Assembly: GCA_023146355.1 (NCBI GenBank)
Contig: JAGLCH010000223.1
Coordinates: 1 to 47,975 of the forward strand
Length of the DNA stretch: 47,975 bases
Direction: 5' to 3'
Source of the DNA: Bacteriovoracaceae bacterium
GTDB lineage: Bacteria; Bdellovibrionota; Bacteriovoracia; Bacteriovoracales; Bacteriovoracaceae
How positions within the stretch are numbered: the first letter of the stretch is position 1; the number at the start of each line of letters is the position of its first letter. The translations under genes were made by a program, and so were the position numbers. The notes under the pieces are model-generated. The model was not told where the DNA came from and searched no databases. It saw only the letters and a program-made list of their open reading frames with translations. Shown one piece after another: positions 1 to 8,504 of the stretch.

Positions 1-768
1 CTACCGGGGTGGATGGCGACTTTCTCTGACCTTGTTACGCTTCTTCTTACTTTCTTTGTTCTTCTGCTTTCATTTGCAAAAACCGAAACTGCAAAATATG
101 AAGCAGCTCTTGGATCACTCCGTAATGCTTTTGGTGGTAACGTTCTAAAGCACGGCGAGGTTGTCCAAAGAGGTAAATCAGCTGACAATGCTCCTACTAT
201 TTTGGAGAGTCAGATGATCATTAAGCCTTTCCCAATTGATTTTATGACTATGGAAGGAATCTTAGAGAAAAGAGAGATTAATAGAGAGTCTGATGAAGAG
301 TATGGTCAGATGAAAGATGATCTTAAGGAGTTTTCTCTGGCAGAGTCTGTTCATGTTTACGAGATGCCTGAAGGAATTAAAGTAAAAGTAAAAGATAAGA
401 TCTACTTTAAAAAGAGCAGTACTAAAATTAGTAAGATCTCTATTGAGGTATTTGATCGCATGGTTAAACTTCTCAAAGGGAAGGGGTGGACTATCTTTAT
501 TGAAGGTCATGCTTCGCGAGGAGAGACGGGTAAAGCGAGTGCTGATGCCCTTGAACTTTCTTCTAAGAGATCAATGGAAGTCCAGCGTGCACTTGTCAGA
601 AGAGGTGTAAGGCCTGATAAGATAACAACTGTGTTTTACGGTGATAACCGTCCTGAAAAAATTGAAGGACGCAGCGATGATGAGCTTGCAAAGCTCAGCC
701 AGCGTGTTGAGTTTATTATTAGAAAGACCGACCTTCGCACAGAGGGACATCTTGTTGATCCAATGTAA
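1..768 (+). CDS. motB: Flagellar motor stator protein MotB (5' end outside window)
   Basis: Peptidoglycan-anchored half of the MotA/MotB proton-driven stator. The reading frame is open from base 1, and the residues before the first Met (LPGW) belong to the family's conserved PxWMxTFxDLxTLLLxFF transmembrane segment, so the true start lies upstream. The Asp in FSDL is the family's proton-carrying residue. A linker follows, then an OmpA/MotB peptidoglycan-binding domain from about base 400 to 740, with the core FIEGHASRG and a late RVEFIIRK strand. motA is expected just upstream but is not visible. The gene's 3' end contains the ribosome-binding site and start of the next gene, so the two are probably cotranscribed. 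Confidence 0.93.
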   Translation, partial: LPGWMATFSDLVTLLLTFFVLLLSFAKTETAKYEAALGSLRNAFGGNVLKHGEVVQRGKSADNAPTILESQMIIKPFPIDFMTMEGILEKREINRESDEEYGQMKDDLKEFSLAESVHVYEMPEGIKVKVKDKIYFKKSSTKISKISIEVFDRMVKLLKGKGWTIFIEGHASRGETGKASADALELSSKRSMEVQRALVRRGVRPDKITTVFYGDNRPEKIEGRSDDELAKLSQRVEFIIRKTDLRTEGHLVDPM

Positions 769-1612
769 AAATATTTGTTCCATCGTAGAAAGGAAAACAC
801 TCCTTGAATTTTTAAGAGAGGACCTTCTACTCTCACGTTCAAAAATAAAAAAGTATTTTAATTCTAAGCAACTCTCTCTTCCTGTTTCTAAGGGGAGTGA
901 GTATGCCGTGCCATTGGCGCTTCTCAATATGGGCATGGTTAATCCTATATACTGCGGACCTTCAATCGAAGTACTCTTTGAGGATCAAAATATTTTGGCA
1001 CTTTTAAAGCCTCATTCTGTTCATTGCCATCCCCATGGTTACCTCGAGAGTGATAATACCCTTTCATTTTTGCGATCAATTGGACATACGCAGGTACTTA
1101 GTACCAATACTAAAGGGATGGATCGTGGACTTTTATTTCGCTTAGATAGTGGCACTTCTGGGGTACTTTTATTTGCTAAAAATGATGCAACCTACAATGA
1201 AATTAGGTCTGGATTTGGCTCTGTTGCTAAGTTGAAAACCTATCAGGCGATCGTTTGTGGCAAGGCCTGTGAGAGCGGACGAATTGATTCATTCTTAGTG
1301 GGAACAGGTCGTAAAGGAAGTCAGATGAGAAGTTGTGACTCAACTGATTTAGGGGCGCAGCTTGCTAACCTTAGCTATAAGACCATTCGCTACGATAAAG
1401 AGCAGGACTTATCCCTGGTGCAAATTGAACTCGAAACAGGAGTTCGACACCAAATTCGCGCGCAGTTTTCAATACTCGGCCTGCCTCTTTTGGGTGATAC
1501 GATATACGGGGGAACAGTGAGTGACAGAATTTATCTTCACGCACTTGAATACAAGCTAGAGTCTGAGAGTATTTCTGTAAGTATAAACGCTAGATGGAAT
1601 CCGCTTATTTAA
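755..1612 (+). CDS. RluA-family pseudouridine synthase
   Basis: Isomerises uridine to pseudouridine in rRNA or tRNA; the target cannot be read from sequence. A short S4-like RNA-binding segment (about residues 10-45) precedes the catalytic domain. The family's HRLDxxTSGVLLxAK motif appears as FRLDSGTSGVLLFAK, with the catalytic Asp near residue 131. The RxHQIRxQ motif is present late (GVRHQIRAQF). I chose TTG at 755 because AGAGGGA at 741-747 sits 7 nt upstream; TTG at 752 is possible, and an upstream ATG at 641 would give a long nonsensical extension inside motB. The start overlaps the motB end by 14 bases. The 3' end overlaps the convergent gene by 8 bases. Confidence 0.85.
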   Translation: MIQCKNICSIVERKTLLEFLREDLLLSRSKIKKYFNSKQLSLPVSKGSEYAVPLALLNMGMVNPIYCGPSIEVLFEDQNILALLKPHSVHCHPHGYLESDNTLSFLRSIGHTQVLSTNTKGMDRGLLFRLDSGTSGVLLFAKNDATYNEIRSGFGSVAKLKTYQAIVCGKACESGRIDSFLVGTGRKGSQMRSCDSTDLGAQLANLSYKTIRYDKEQDLSLVQIELETGVRHQIRAQFSILGLPLLGDTIYGGTVSDRIYLHALEYKLESESISVSINARWNPLI

Positions 1613-2153
1613 ATCCCTTGTGCACAGTCTCTTGAACTTCAACATTGTTGTGAAGGTGCTCTGCAATAATCTTTTTCTTATTATTCAAAATCAGATCACG
1701 CTTTTCATCTTTTTGGGTTATCGCCAGGCCTCTCATTGCCGCTAGATGTTTTCCCTCTGTTCTTGCGGCCATACTCACATATTCTGAATTAAGTTTAACT
1801 ACTACATAATAAGTGCGCTCAAGACTTTCATTAAGAGCATTTGTTGCAATGAACATGAGAGAATTGGCCAGTTTACTATAGATTTCTCTCCGGTAAGTAT
1901 CTAGTGCCTTGTGCTTCATTTGCACCTGGTAATCAATAGTTGCGTAGAGAACATTCTTATCGCAGCTTAAAGACCAATTTTTAGCGGCCCTTTTTTGCAG
2001 CATGACTAAAGTCGATTTACAGCTTGTTGCATGATAGCGCTCTCCAAAATAGCCCTTATCTCTTAAGGTAAAGAGAAATATAATCATCATCAGTATCCCA
2101 ATCATTAAAATGGGATTTCTCATCATCGCACTCCAAATCTTTGGCGCAAACAT
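1605..2153 (-). CDS. Hypothetical single-pass membrane protein
   Basis: Not recognised. There is a hydrophobic segment at residues 13-30 (ILMIGILMMIIFLFTL) after a short basic N-terminus, so it is probably an inner-membrane-anchored protein with a soluble C-terminal region of about 150 residues. That region is mixed helix and strand, basic, with Cys pairs near residues 45 and 64. It is transcribed alone, convergent with the pseudouridine synthase. The start is supported by AGGAG placed 6-7 nt upstream on the minus strand. No enzymatic motif is visible. Confidence 0.65.
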   Translation of the reverse strand: MFAPKIWSAMMRNPILMIGILMMIIFLFTLRDKGYFGERYHATSCKSTLVMLQKRAAKNWSLSCDKNVLYATIDYQVQMKHKALDTYRREIYSKLANSLMFIATNALNESLERTYYVVVKLNSEYVSMAARTEGKHLAAMRGLAITQKDEKRDLILNNKKKIIAEHLHNNVEVQETVHKGFK

Positions 2154-2299
2154 AGGGGGCTCCTGTGGATAAAAATGTGAAATATCGGACTGTTATCTCT
2201 ATTATGACAGGAAATGAGGTAAAAATCACTAAAGTTATCAGCGGAATACCCGATAAATATAGTAAGTTATTTAATAATTAACAATCTTAAGGGAACCTT

Positions 2300-3100
2300 A
2301 TGATTAATGAAGCTCTATTATCAGATAATAAATTTTGGAAAACGATTGAGTTTGTAGAAGCTCTTGAGCATCCAATCCTTGTAAGTGATTTGTTTTCAAG
2401 GATTTCTATTGATGATGAGGATCTAGTTTATGTTCTTGAATTTCTAGAGGACTTTAATTTTATAATTGAGACTGATGATAGTGGTAAAAAAGTACTTCAC
2501 CCGCCACAAAATAAAACTAAAATAGTTTATGATTTCTCAGTTACTCAAATGTACATGGTAAGAAAGATTGAGGAGAGTTTTGCCAAGGGGCAATTTGTTA
2601 TTCTCGACTTTTTTGACCTTCGACAGGTGCACTTCCATGTGCACCAGCTACTCTTTTTAGAAGATGATCTCTGTTTAATTGGTGAGGATTCATCTACTGG
2701 GCGCTTAATTTATTATCCAATTTCTGAGATTCAAGATGTAAAAATCGACTGTGTAGGGCAGTACACTGCCCAGTATAGTGAACTAGAAGTGAATGCATTT
2801 TTAAATGCCATCAGGGCAGTAAATGAAAATAAGGTAAGATTAGTTCTCAAAATTGCTAGTGATGCAGAGGATATTAATCCACGTTATCACTATCTCGGTA
2901 GGCCATTTCTAACGAATAATTGGAATGGTGAAAAAATTTGGGCAGCAACTGTTGAAGAGTCAGATTATCTTTACCAGTGGCTGTTGAGTATTAATGAACG
3001 TGTGGAGATTATGGACCCTAGTTCAGTTAAGCGAGGGCTTCTTGAGTACTGCAAAAAACAGTTGGAGGAAGATGACGGGAGCTTGAAAAATATAGCATAA
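2300..3100 (+). CDS. WYL-domain protein
   Basis: Resembles the WYL-domain transcriptional regulators. Residues 1-65 look like a winged-helix region. From about 100 to 180 there is an Sm-like beta barrel in the WYL style (LCLIGEDSSTGRLIYYPISEIQDVKI). The C-terminus carries the WCX-type ending (WLLSINERVEIMDPSSVKRG). The literal W-Y-L triad is not conserved. WYL proteins usually bind nucleic acid or nucleotide ligands and act as regulators; the target here is unknown. An AAGGGAA ribosome site precedes the ATG. It is followed after 17 bases by the YciB-like gene, so they may share a transcript. Confidence 0.7.
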   Translation: MINEALLSDNKFWKTIEFVEALEHPILVSDLFSRISIDDEDLVYVLEFLEDFNFIIETDDSGKKVLHPPQNKTKIVYDFSVTQMYMVRKIEESFAKGQFVILDFFDLRQVHFHVHQLLFLEDDLCLIGEDSSTGRLIYYPISEIQDVKIDCVGQYTAQYSELEVNAFLNAIRAVNENKVRLVLKIASDAEDINPRYHYLGRPFLTNNWNGEKIWAATVEESDYLYQWLLSINERVEIMDPSSVKRGLLEYCKKQLEEDDGSLKNIA

Positions 3101-3117
3101 GGGGTTATTCCTATAGT

Positions 3118-3741
3118 ATGAAGAATTTTTCGAAGAGCTTTTTTATTCTTTCTTTTCTTCCGGCCTTTGGTTACTGGTATCTGGAAGAGAGTTATTCAAT
3201 TAAAATCGCACTGATTGGTGGTTTAATTCTTGCTTCTTTTGAGCTGCTCTTAGAGTGGCTCTTTACTCGTAAGCTACACTCCCTTTCAAAATTTAATTTC
3301 TTTATTATCCTTTTTCTCGGATCCATTGCTTTCATTGGTGATCAGGGGATCTGGTTTAAGCTTCAGCCTGCAATCTCAGGTATCGCAATTTCTATCTTTT
3401 TGGTATTTAAGCTATTAACTGGTGAAGGACTGATGGTAGAGATGCTTAAGTCACTTAACTCCAGAAAAATCCCGCCAAAGTGGATCATTAGAACTTTAGA
3501 GATGCACCTTGCAATCTTTTTCTTCTTATACAGCACTTTTATGGGTGGGGTGGCCTTCTGGGGAACAACTTCAAGTTGGCTGTTCTTTAAAACAATTGGA
3601 ATGTATTTGGTTTTCGTGATTTTCTTTATCTTTGAGCTAATTTATATCAAAATACTAATTAGAAGATTGGATAAAAGGGCAACTCAAATCTCAGTACTCA
3701 GATCGATGACTGGGGAGATGGACCTTACGGAGGAGATCTAA
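3118..3741 (+). CDS. YciB/IspZ-like inner membrane protein (septation protein A family)
   Basis: Five or six hydrophobic helices spread over 207 residues, with the pattern of the YciB (intracellular septation protein A) family: alternating long helices, and a conserved region around KLQPAISGIAISIFLVFKLL and WIIRTLEMHLAIFFF. The E. coli member sits in the inner membrane and has been tied to cell-envelope maintenance and division. It follows the WYL gene by 17 bases, and its stop overlaps the next start in a TAATG junction, so this is a small operon. Confidence 0.7.
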   Translation: MKNFSKSFFILSFLPAFGYWYLEESYSIKIALIGGLILASFELLLEWLFTRKLHSLSKFNFFIILFLGSIAFIGDQGIWFKLQPAISGIAISIFLVFKLLTGEGLMVEMLKSLNSRKIPPKWIIRTLEMHLAIFFFLYSTFMGGVAFWGTTSSWLFFKTIGMYLVFVIFFIFELIYIKILIRRLDKRATQISVLRSMTGEMDLTEEI

Positions 3742-3932
3742 TGGCAAATGATACCAAAAACAAAAGAAAATTGGCACGTGACAAGAAGAAAAAGCAAGAC
3801 CGTCACTACAAGGTTACTAAAAAGACAGAAGGTATGAGTGACACGCAAGTAAAAAATGGTCGCTGGCTTCTCTATCTACTAGGGCTTATGGTTGTGGCCT
3901 CATGTGGTCTCGTATTCTGGAATATGAGATAA
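3741..3932 (+). CDS. Small basic membrane-anchored protein, hypothetical
   Basis: A 63-residue protein. The first 40 residues are very rich in Lys and Arg, and one hydrophobic segment (LLYLLGLMVVASCGLVFW) ends the chain, so it is probably a tail-anchored or C-terminal single-pass protein. Its start overlaps the stop of the YciB-like gene, and GGAGGAG lies just upstream, which supports real translation. Function unknown. Confidence 0.7.
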   Translation: MANDTKNKRKLARDKKKKQDRHYKVTKKTEGMSDTQVKNGRWLLYLLGLMVVASCGLVFWNMR

Positions 3933-3959
3933 TTAAACCGCTTCTAGTGGTAGATACTT

Positions 3960-3990
3960 GGCCTACACTCATCCGAGCTTTAGTGGGCCT
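3960..3990. terminator. Possible bidirectional terminator hairpin
   Basis: An imperfect hairpin (GGCC...CACT paired with AGTG...GGCC) lies between two convergent genes. It is followed by an AT-rich stretch rather than a clean T-run, so it is only a candidate. Confidence 0.3.
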
Positions 3991-4029
3991 AGTATTTTAC
4001 TCAATATTCAAGGCAAACAGATTATTATA

Positions 4030-4806
4030 TTAAGCTGCAATTCCAAGAGTGGCGCAGAAGATCCACAGTAAAAATGCTGTAAATAGTGGGATTGTCAGAT
4101 TGTCGTCGAGTTTTAATGGAATCATTTCAAAGCAGGTTCCAATAAAGGCAACTCCAAATGCTGTGACCCACATTTCCCAACCAGTGATTCCATGCAGGCT
4201 AAATATTATGAAAATTGAAAGAAATGTAGTTATGAAAAAGGCCGCAGAACCTTCAATTGTTTTATGTTCAACTATGCGATGTTTTCCAAAACGGATTCCG
4301 ATGATTGCGGAGAGAGGGTCAGCAAACGCAAGAGTATAGATCGCGCTGATGGCGATTATCTTGGGAAAGGTGATAATGGTCAGAAGGTTGGCCATGATAT
4401 AGGGAACAGCAGCTGATTCTTTAAGTTGTTCTTCTGCCCTCAGAAGATACTTCGAGAACCTTTCAAACTTTTTAATACGTTCAGGATAGGCAATACGAAC
4501 TTGATCAAGAAGGTATAGTACACTGGCAATGGTTCCGCAGAAGTAAACAATTTGTTGGTGACTAAAGGTTATGCCATAGGCAGTAGCAATGATGAATCCA
4601 TTTGCCATATGAAAAAGACGTCTTGAAATCTGAAGATCTTTTCTAGTGGCCTTGACTTTTGTTTCATCGGCCAAAGTTTCATTTTCTGAATCGTTTAAAA
4701 ATGAAGAAGAGGCGTCTGAAGACTCCTCTTCTTTTATTTTTGAAATATCATCAGTATTCATTTCTTTTGCGTCTTGTTTATCTGTAGATGTACTTTTCAG
4801 TTCCAT
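4030..4806 (-). CDS. Dolichol/phytol kinase-like membrane protein (CTP-dependent lipid kinase family)
   Basis: An acidic, Ser-rich N-terminal tail of about 55 residues is followed by a polytopic membrane domain. The signature elements of the SEC59/DGK1/phytol-kinase family are present: RRLFHMANGF at the domain start, the loop FADPLSAIIGIRFGKHRI followed by HKTIEGSAAF, and DDNLTIPLF near the end. These enzymes use CTP to phosphorylate polyprenol, phytol or diacylglycerol; the substrate here cannot be decided. It lies 15 bases downstream of fabH on the same strand, which suggests a lipid-metabolism operon. Confidence 0.75.
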   Translation of the reverse strand: MELKSTSTDKQDAKEMNTDDISKIKEEESSDASSSFLNDSENETLADETKVKATRKDLQISRRLFHMANGFIIATAYGITFSHQQIVYFCGTIASVLYLLDQVRIAYPERIKKFERFSKYLLRAEEQLKESAAVPYIMANLLTIITFPKIIAISAIYTLAFADPLSAIIGIRFGKHRIVEHKTIEGSAAFFITTFLSIFIIFSLHGITGWEMWVTAFGVAFIGTCFEMIPLKLDDNLTIPLFTAFLLWIFCATLGIAA

Positions 4807-4821
4807 TCAATATCCGCAATA

Positions 4822-5817
4822 TTAGAAGCGGAACAAGACCGCCCCTGTGGTTACTCCAGCGCCAAAAGCGTCGAGCATTACAGTTTGTCCCCGCTTGATT
4901 CTTCCATCTCGTATGGCCTCATCTATTGCAATTGGGATTGTTGCTGAAGAGTTGTTTCCATACTTGTTTACAGTTACCACACACTTGCCATCTTGTAACC
5001 TTAACTTTTTTGCAATGTATTCGATGATTCTTATGTTTGCCTGGTGAGGAATATACCAGTCAACGTCGTTGGGTTCCATTTTTGATTGATCTAGCAATTT
5101 CATGGCATTGCCGATCATTGTGCGCGTAGCATATTTAAAAACGGTCCTTCCTTCCATCTGGATAAAGTTGTTTTTAGCATCAATATCTTCGTGAGTAAGA
5201 GGTGAACTTGAGCCACCAGTTTCGATCTTTAGGTATTCCGTTCCGCTGCCATCACAACCTAGAGTTGCTCCCAATACTTCACTAGTTTCATTTTCATCTG
5301 CACGGCCGAGGACTACTGCTCCAGCTCCATCTCCAAATAGGATACAGGTGCCACGGTCACTCCAGTCAACTATTGAGGAGAGGACTTCGGCCCCAACAAC
5401 TAATATGTTTTTGTATGTCCCTGTCTTTATGAAATTATCGGCGATGGTCATGCCGTAAACAAATCCGGAACAAGCTGCCCCCAAGTCAAAACAGGCGCAC
5501 TCATTTTCTATTCCCAGTTTCCGCTGAAGTTCTGCTGAGGCGTGGGGAAGGCGACGGTCTGGAGTACAGGTGCCAAATACTATCATCTCTATATCTTTGG
5601 CCTCAACACCGGCCATATCCATTGCTTTTTTACAAGCTATTGCCGCCATGTCAGAGTTGCTCTCACCGTTTTTAGTATCTGCAATATATCTTGTTTCGAT
5701 TCCAGTTCTCTCTAGAATCCACTCGCTTGAGGTTTCTACTATTTTGGAAAGATCTTCGTTGGTCATGATCTTCTTTGGAAGGTAGGATCCAGTTCCTGTT
5801 ATTTTTGACTTATACAT
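4822..5817 (-). CDS. fabH: 3-oxoacyl-ACP synthase III
   Basis: Starts fatty acid synthesis by condensing acetyl-CoA with malonyl-ACP. At 331 residues it has the normal family length. The catalytic triad is visible: Cys116 in FDLGAACSGF, His258 in PHQANIRI and Asn288 in KYGNNSSAT. The C-terminal MLDAFGAGVTTGAVLFRF strand is typical. The start has AGAGAGG about 5 nt upstream. The neighbouring lipid-kinase-like gene may be cotranscribed. A related role in a beta-ketoacyl synthase III side pathway is possible, but all residues fit a classic FabH. Confidence 0.95.
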   Translation of the reverse strand: MYKSKITGTGSYLPKKIMTNEDLSKIVETSSEWILERTGIETRYIADTKNGESNSDMAAIACKKAMDMAGVEAKDIEMIVFGTCTPDRRLPHASAELQRKLGIENECACFDLGAACSGFVYGMTIADNFIKTGTYKNILVVGAEVLSSIVDWSDRGTCILFGDGAGAVVLGRADENETSEVLGATLGCDGSGTEYLKIETGGSSSPLTHEDIDAKNNFIQMEGRTVFKYATRTMIGNAMKLLDQSKMEPNDVDWYIPHQANIRIIEYIAKKLRLQDGKCVVTVNKYGNNSSATIPIAIDEAIRDGRIKRGQTVMLDAFGAGVTTGAVLFRF

Positions 5818-5914
5818 GTGTGCCTCTCTTTATCATTAATATAATAATAAAATTCTACGACTTATAGATATCAGTTGGATACCCTCATCCGGTGACACAA
5901 TGGTGAAATGATTG

Positions 5915-6211
5915 CTATTTTTTTAGAAACTTTTCTAGGTCATTCACTGTGAAGCATTCCATTATTTGTTCACCGTACTTCTTCTTTAGGATATTTTGAT
6001 CTTCAAAGCGCACAAGGTCAACAAGAGCTTTCTCACACAGTTTCTTTGTATAGTGTAGTTTTAGTTTCAAACAGTGTTTTTTATATTTGTTAATCGCCTG
6101 AGGAAGTCCACGAAAGCTATGCATTGAAAGTACTTCACATTCTTTTGAGGTTGGGGGAGCTTGAGTACACCCCCATATTAAGGTCAAAAGCAAAAGAACA
6201 ACAGGCCTCAT
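5915..6211 (-). CDS. Small lipoprotein, hypothetical
   Basis: A 98-residue protein with a signal peptide ending in a lipobox (LIWGC), so Cys15 is the predicted lipidation site. The mature part has several Cys residues (about 24, 47, 59 and 85), which may form disulfides in the periplasm. Its start overlaps the stop of the upstream HD-GYP-like gene (TAATG), so the two are translationally coupled. Function unknown. Confidence 0.75.
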   Translation of the reverse strand: MRPVVLLLLTLIWGCTQAPPTSKECEVLSMHSFRGLPQAINKYKKHCLKLKLHYTKKLCEKALVDLVRFEDQNILKKKYGEQIMECFTVNDLEKFLKK

Positions 6212-7149
6212 TACATTAGGCCCTCTTCTTTTAGAACCTTTTTAAGTATATTAATACTTTCTAGGGCAAAGTTTCCAAGCTCATCAATCTGAACTTCTTT
6301 AAACGCATCCTTTGGGGATAGCTCTCCCACAGTAACTCTGTGGTCGTAGCGGTTTACCAGGCATAGGATTTCTTCAGAGGAAGTGAGCTTACTCTTTTTG
6401 TTGGCACCAGTGCCCTGGAGATTTTCCTCACTATTCATGACTAAATTAATAATTTCAGCAGTGATGTACTCCTTGTCTTGAAGGAGCATGGCCGATTCTT
6501 TTGCATTCGTGAGGTACTTAAGCTTCTCATCTGGAGTTAGGTCCTCTCGACGTTTAAAAAACAGCTCTTTAATATCACCAAGTCGTGGAAGGGCGATATA
6601 CTGAACTAGCGCCGCTACAGCAATACTTTCTATTTCATTTTCTTTTAGATTAAATTTTGCTGCAAGCTTTGTGGAGAGAGCACTTACGTTGAGGGAGTGC
6701 TTAATTATTTTCTCGTCTTTCTCATCGGTTTTTCTGTCAAAGATCATTTTAAGAGCATCTGGGTTGTTTCGAACTAGACTGACTAAAGTTGTTGCTGCCT
6801 TCTCTGTCATTTTAAAAGCAACTTTACTATTGGGGTCATCCTGCATCTTTTCAACAGCAGTTGCAGTCGCGCCTTCAGCCATATCAACTTTAGATTCAGT
6901 TGCAACATTGGGATCATCCATTGTTTCAGCGAGAACTTCATCAAGATATTCTTGGTATAGCACTTCAGCGTCTGCTTGAATGTGAAACTTGGCCACACGC
7001 TGCTTTTTTAGTTTAAGTAATAATTCATCTTCGACAGTCTTTCCCGTTTCTTTGTAGCAGATGTATGTATCTCTAAAAAAAATGTAGAGGTTAAACGGTA
7101 ATAGCTTTTGTGGCTTAATTGTTGAAATTCTAACTGGAGAGTATGACAT
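6211..7149 (-). CDS. Degenerate HD-GYP domain protein
   Basis: A 312-residue protein with an N-terminal domain (about 1-70) like those found before HD-GYP domains, an acidic linker, and a C-terminal HD-GYP-like fold. The fold is recognisable (KHSLNVSALSTKLA; LTPDEKLKYLTNAKESAMLL; ILCLVNRYDHRV), but the catalytic positions are lost. The HDIGK position reads VQYIALP and the HHE position reads NSEENLQGTG. Cyclic-di-GMP hydrolysis is therefore unlikely, and a binding or scaffold role is more plausible. I chose the ATG at 7149 because AAGGA lies 6 nt upstream of it; an ATG at 7155 would leave no spacing. Cotranscribed with the small lipoprotein. Confidence 0.75.
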   Translation of the reverse strand: MSYSPVRISTIKPQKLLPFNLYIFFRDTYICYKETGKTVEDELLLKLKKQRVAKFHIQADAEVLYQEYLDEVLAETMDDPNVATESKVDMAEGATATAVEKMQDDPNSKVAFKMTEKAATTLVSLVRNNPDALKMIFDRKTDEKDEKIIKHSLNVSALSTKLAAKFNLKENEIESIAVAALVQYIALPRLGDIKELFFKRREDLTPDEKLKYLTNAKESAMLLQDKEYITAEIINLVMNSEENLQGTGANKKSKLTSSEEILCLVNRYDHRVTVGELSPKDAFKEVQIDELGNFALESINILKKVLKEEGLM

Positions 7150-7257
7150 GCTCATTCCTTTTAATGCTTATTGTTCACTGTGATTATATCCTTATCGTGA
7201 GAAATCGATTTCATTTTTACACTTTTTTTGATTAAATTTTTTTTAATAATTTACCTT

Positions 7258-7276
7258 AGACTGAGTTAGTCAGTCT
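7258..7276. promoter_or_regulatory. Operator-like inverted repeat
   Basis: Perfect 7-bp arms AGACTGA and TCAGTCT separated by 5 bases, ending 17 bases before the start of the DsbA-like gene. The position suits an operator or a leader hairpin for the folding cluster. No matching regulator is identifiable. Confidence 0.35.
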
Positions 7277-7293
7277 CTTGCTTTGGAGCATAA

Positions 7294-7935
7294 ATGAAAC
7301 TCAGCTATTATTTTGATTTCCAGTCCCCTTATTCTTATCTTTCATGGCAGTGGGTAAAAAAGGAAATCGCCCGAGGAGAGCACCAAATCGAGCTTATTCC
7401 TGTTGTGTTGGGGCAAGTGATTAAGCATCATGATACAAAAGGACCGGCGGAGATCCCCGCAAAGAGAGATTATCTTTTTAAGGATTGTCTCCGCTACTCA
7501 ACAAAAAACGGTATAAAATTCTGCACACCTAAACAATTGCCATTTAATTCTCTGTATGCTTTAAGAATGGCCCTTGCATCGGTAGCGGAAAAAAACCAAG
7601 TTTTAGTCATCGATTCTATCTATAATGCCGGATGGGGGGAGGGGAAAGATATCGGTTCCCCTGAGGTTTTAACCGAAATTCTTTGTGGTGTGGGGCTTGA
7701 TGGAGATTGGTTTCTCGAACAGACAACTTCAAAGGGAGCGAGAGTCGAGCTTAAGGTTAATGTTAGGGATGCCATTGGACGTGGTCTATTTGGACTTCCA
7801 AGTTTTTTATGCCATGATGAGCTTTTTTGGGGTAATGATTCTATTCCCAGTTTAGAAGAATTTCTGAAGGGAAATGATTGTTATAATAAAGATACCTTTG
7901 AAAAATTTGTAGATACTTTTAAGGAGTTGAAATAA
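7294..7935 (+). CDS. 2-hydroxychromene-2-carboxylate isomerase/DsbA-like thioredoxin-fold protein
   Basis: A 213-residue protein of the DsbA/kappa-GST fold family. The start YYFDFQSPYSYLSW is the hallmark of HCCA isomerases, where the Ser of SPYSY replaces the redox Cys pair. Later GRGLFGLPSFLCHDELFWGND matches the cis-Pro loop (GVPTF) and the C-terminal WGxD motif. It probably acts as a glutathione-dependent isomerase or transferase rather than a disulfide oxidase. The substrate is unknown, and no naphthalene-type catabolic genes are nearby. GGAG is well placed before the ATG, and the stop overlaps the next start (TAATG). Confidence 0.8.
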   Translation: MKLSYYFDFQSPYSYLSWQWVKKEIARGEHQIELIPVVLGQVIKHHDTKGPAEIPAKRDYLFKDCLRYSTKNGIKFCTPKQLPFNSLYALRMALASVAEKNQVLVIDSIYNAGWGEGKDIGSPEVLTEILCGVGLDGDWFLEQTTSKGARVELKVNVRDAIGRGLFGLPSFLCHDELFWGNDSIPSLEEFLKGNDCYNKDTFEKFVDTFKELK

Positions 7936-8486
7936 TGAAAAAAATTATATTAATACTTGTGCTTGCAGGCCTATCGGTTGCTGCTATCTCAGCAAATCCA
8001 GTTGTTGAAATGAAGACCACGATGGGAAATATAGAGGTTGAACTCTTGAAAAAAGATGCACCAATCTCCGTAAAGAACTTTTTAAAATATGTTGAAGCAA
8101 AAAAATATGATGGGACCGTTTTTCACCGTGTCATCAGCAACTTTATGATTCAGGGGGGAGGCTTTACGACTTCAATGGATAAAGTTAGTGGCTTTGCTCC
8201 TATTAAAAATGAAGCAAAAAATGGGATCTCAAATACAGAGGGAACACTTGCAATGGCACGTACTAATGACGTTAACAGCGCGACCAACCAATTCTTCATC
8301 AATGTAAAAGATAATAATTTCCTCAATCACAGTGGTCAGAATTATGGCTATGCCGTTTTTGGACGAATAGTGAAAGGGATGTCGACAGTTAATAGAATAA
8401 AAAAAGTTAGGACTGGCAGCAAGGGTGGATACCAAAATGTACCGTTACTACCAGTAGTTATTAATAGCATTCGAGTAAAAAAGTAA
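7935..8486 (+). CDS. Periplasmic cyclophilin-type peptidyl-prolyl isomerase
   Basis: Catalyses cis-trans isomerisation of prolyl bonds. A cleavable signal peptide (MKKIILILVLAGLSVAAISA) predicts export. The mature part starts with the family's VEMKTTMGNIEVELLK strand and carries the active-site FHRVISNFMIQGGGF and the MARTND...NQFFIN block, with LNHSGQNYGYAVFGRI later. At 183 residues it matches bacterial PpiA. It overlaps the DsbA-like gene by one base, and the FKBP gene follows after 18 bases, giving a run of protein-folding genes. Confidence 0.92.
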   Translation: MKKIILILVLAGLSVAAISANPVVEMKTTMGNIEVELLKKDAPISVKNFLKYVEAKKYDGTVFHRVISNFMIQGGGFTTSMDKVSGFAPIKNEAKNGISNTEGTLAMARTNDVNSATNQFFINVKDNNFLNHSGQNYGYAVFGRIVKGMSTVNRIKKVRTGSKGGYQNVPLLPVVINSIRVKK

Positions 8487-8504
8487 CTCGATAAAAGAGG
8501 GTAT

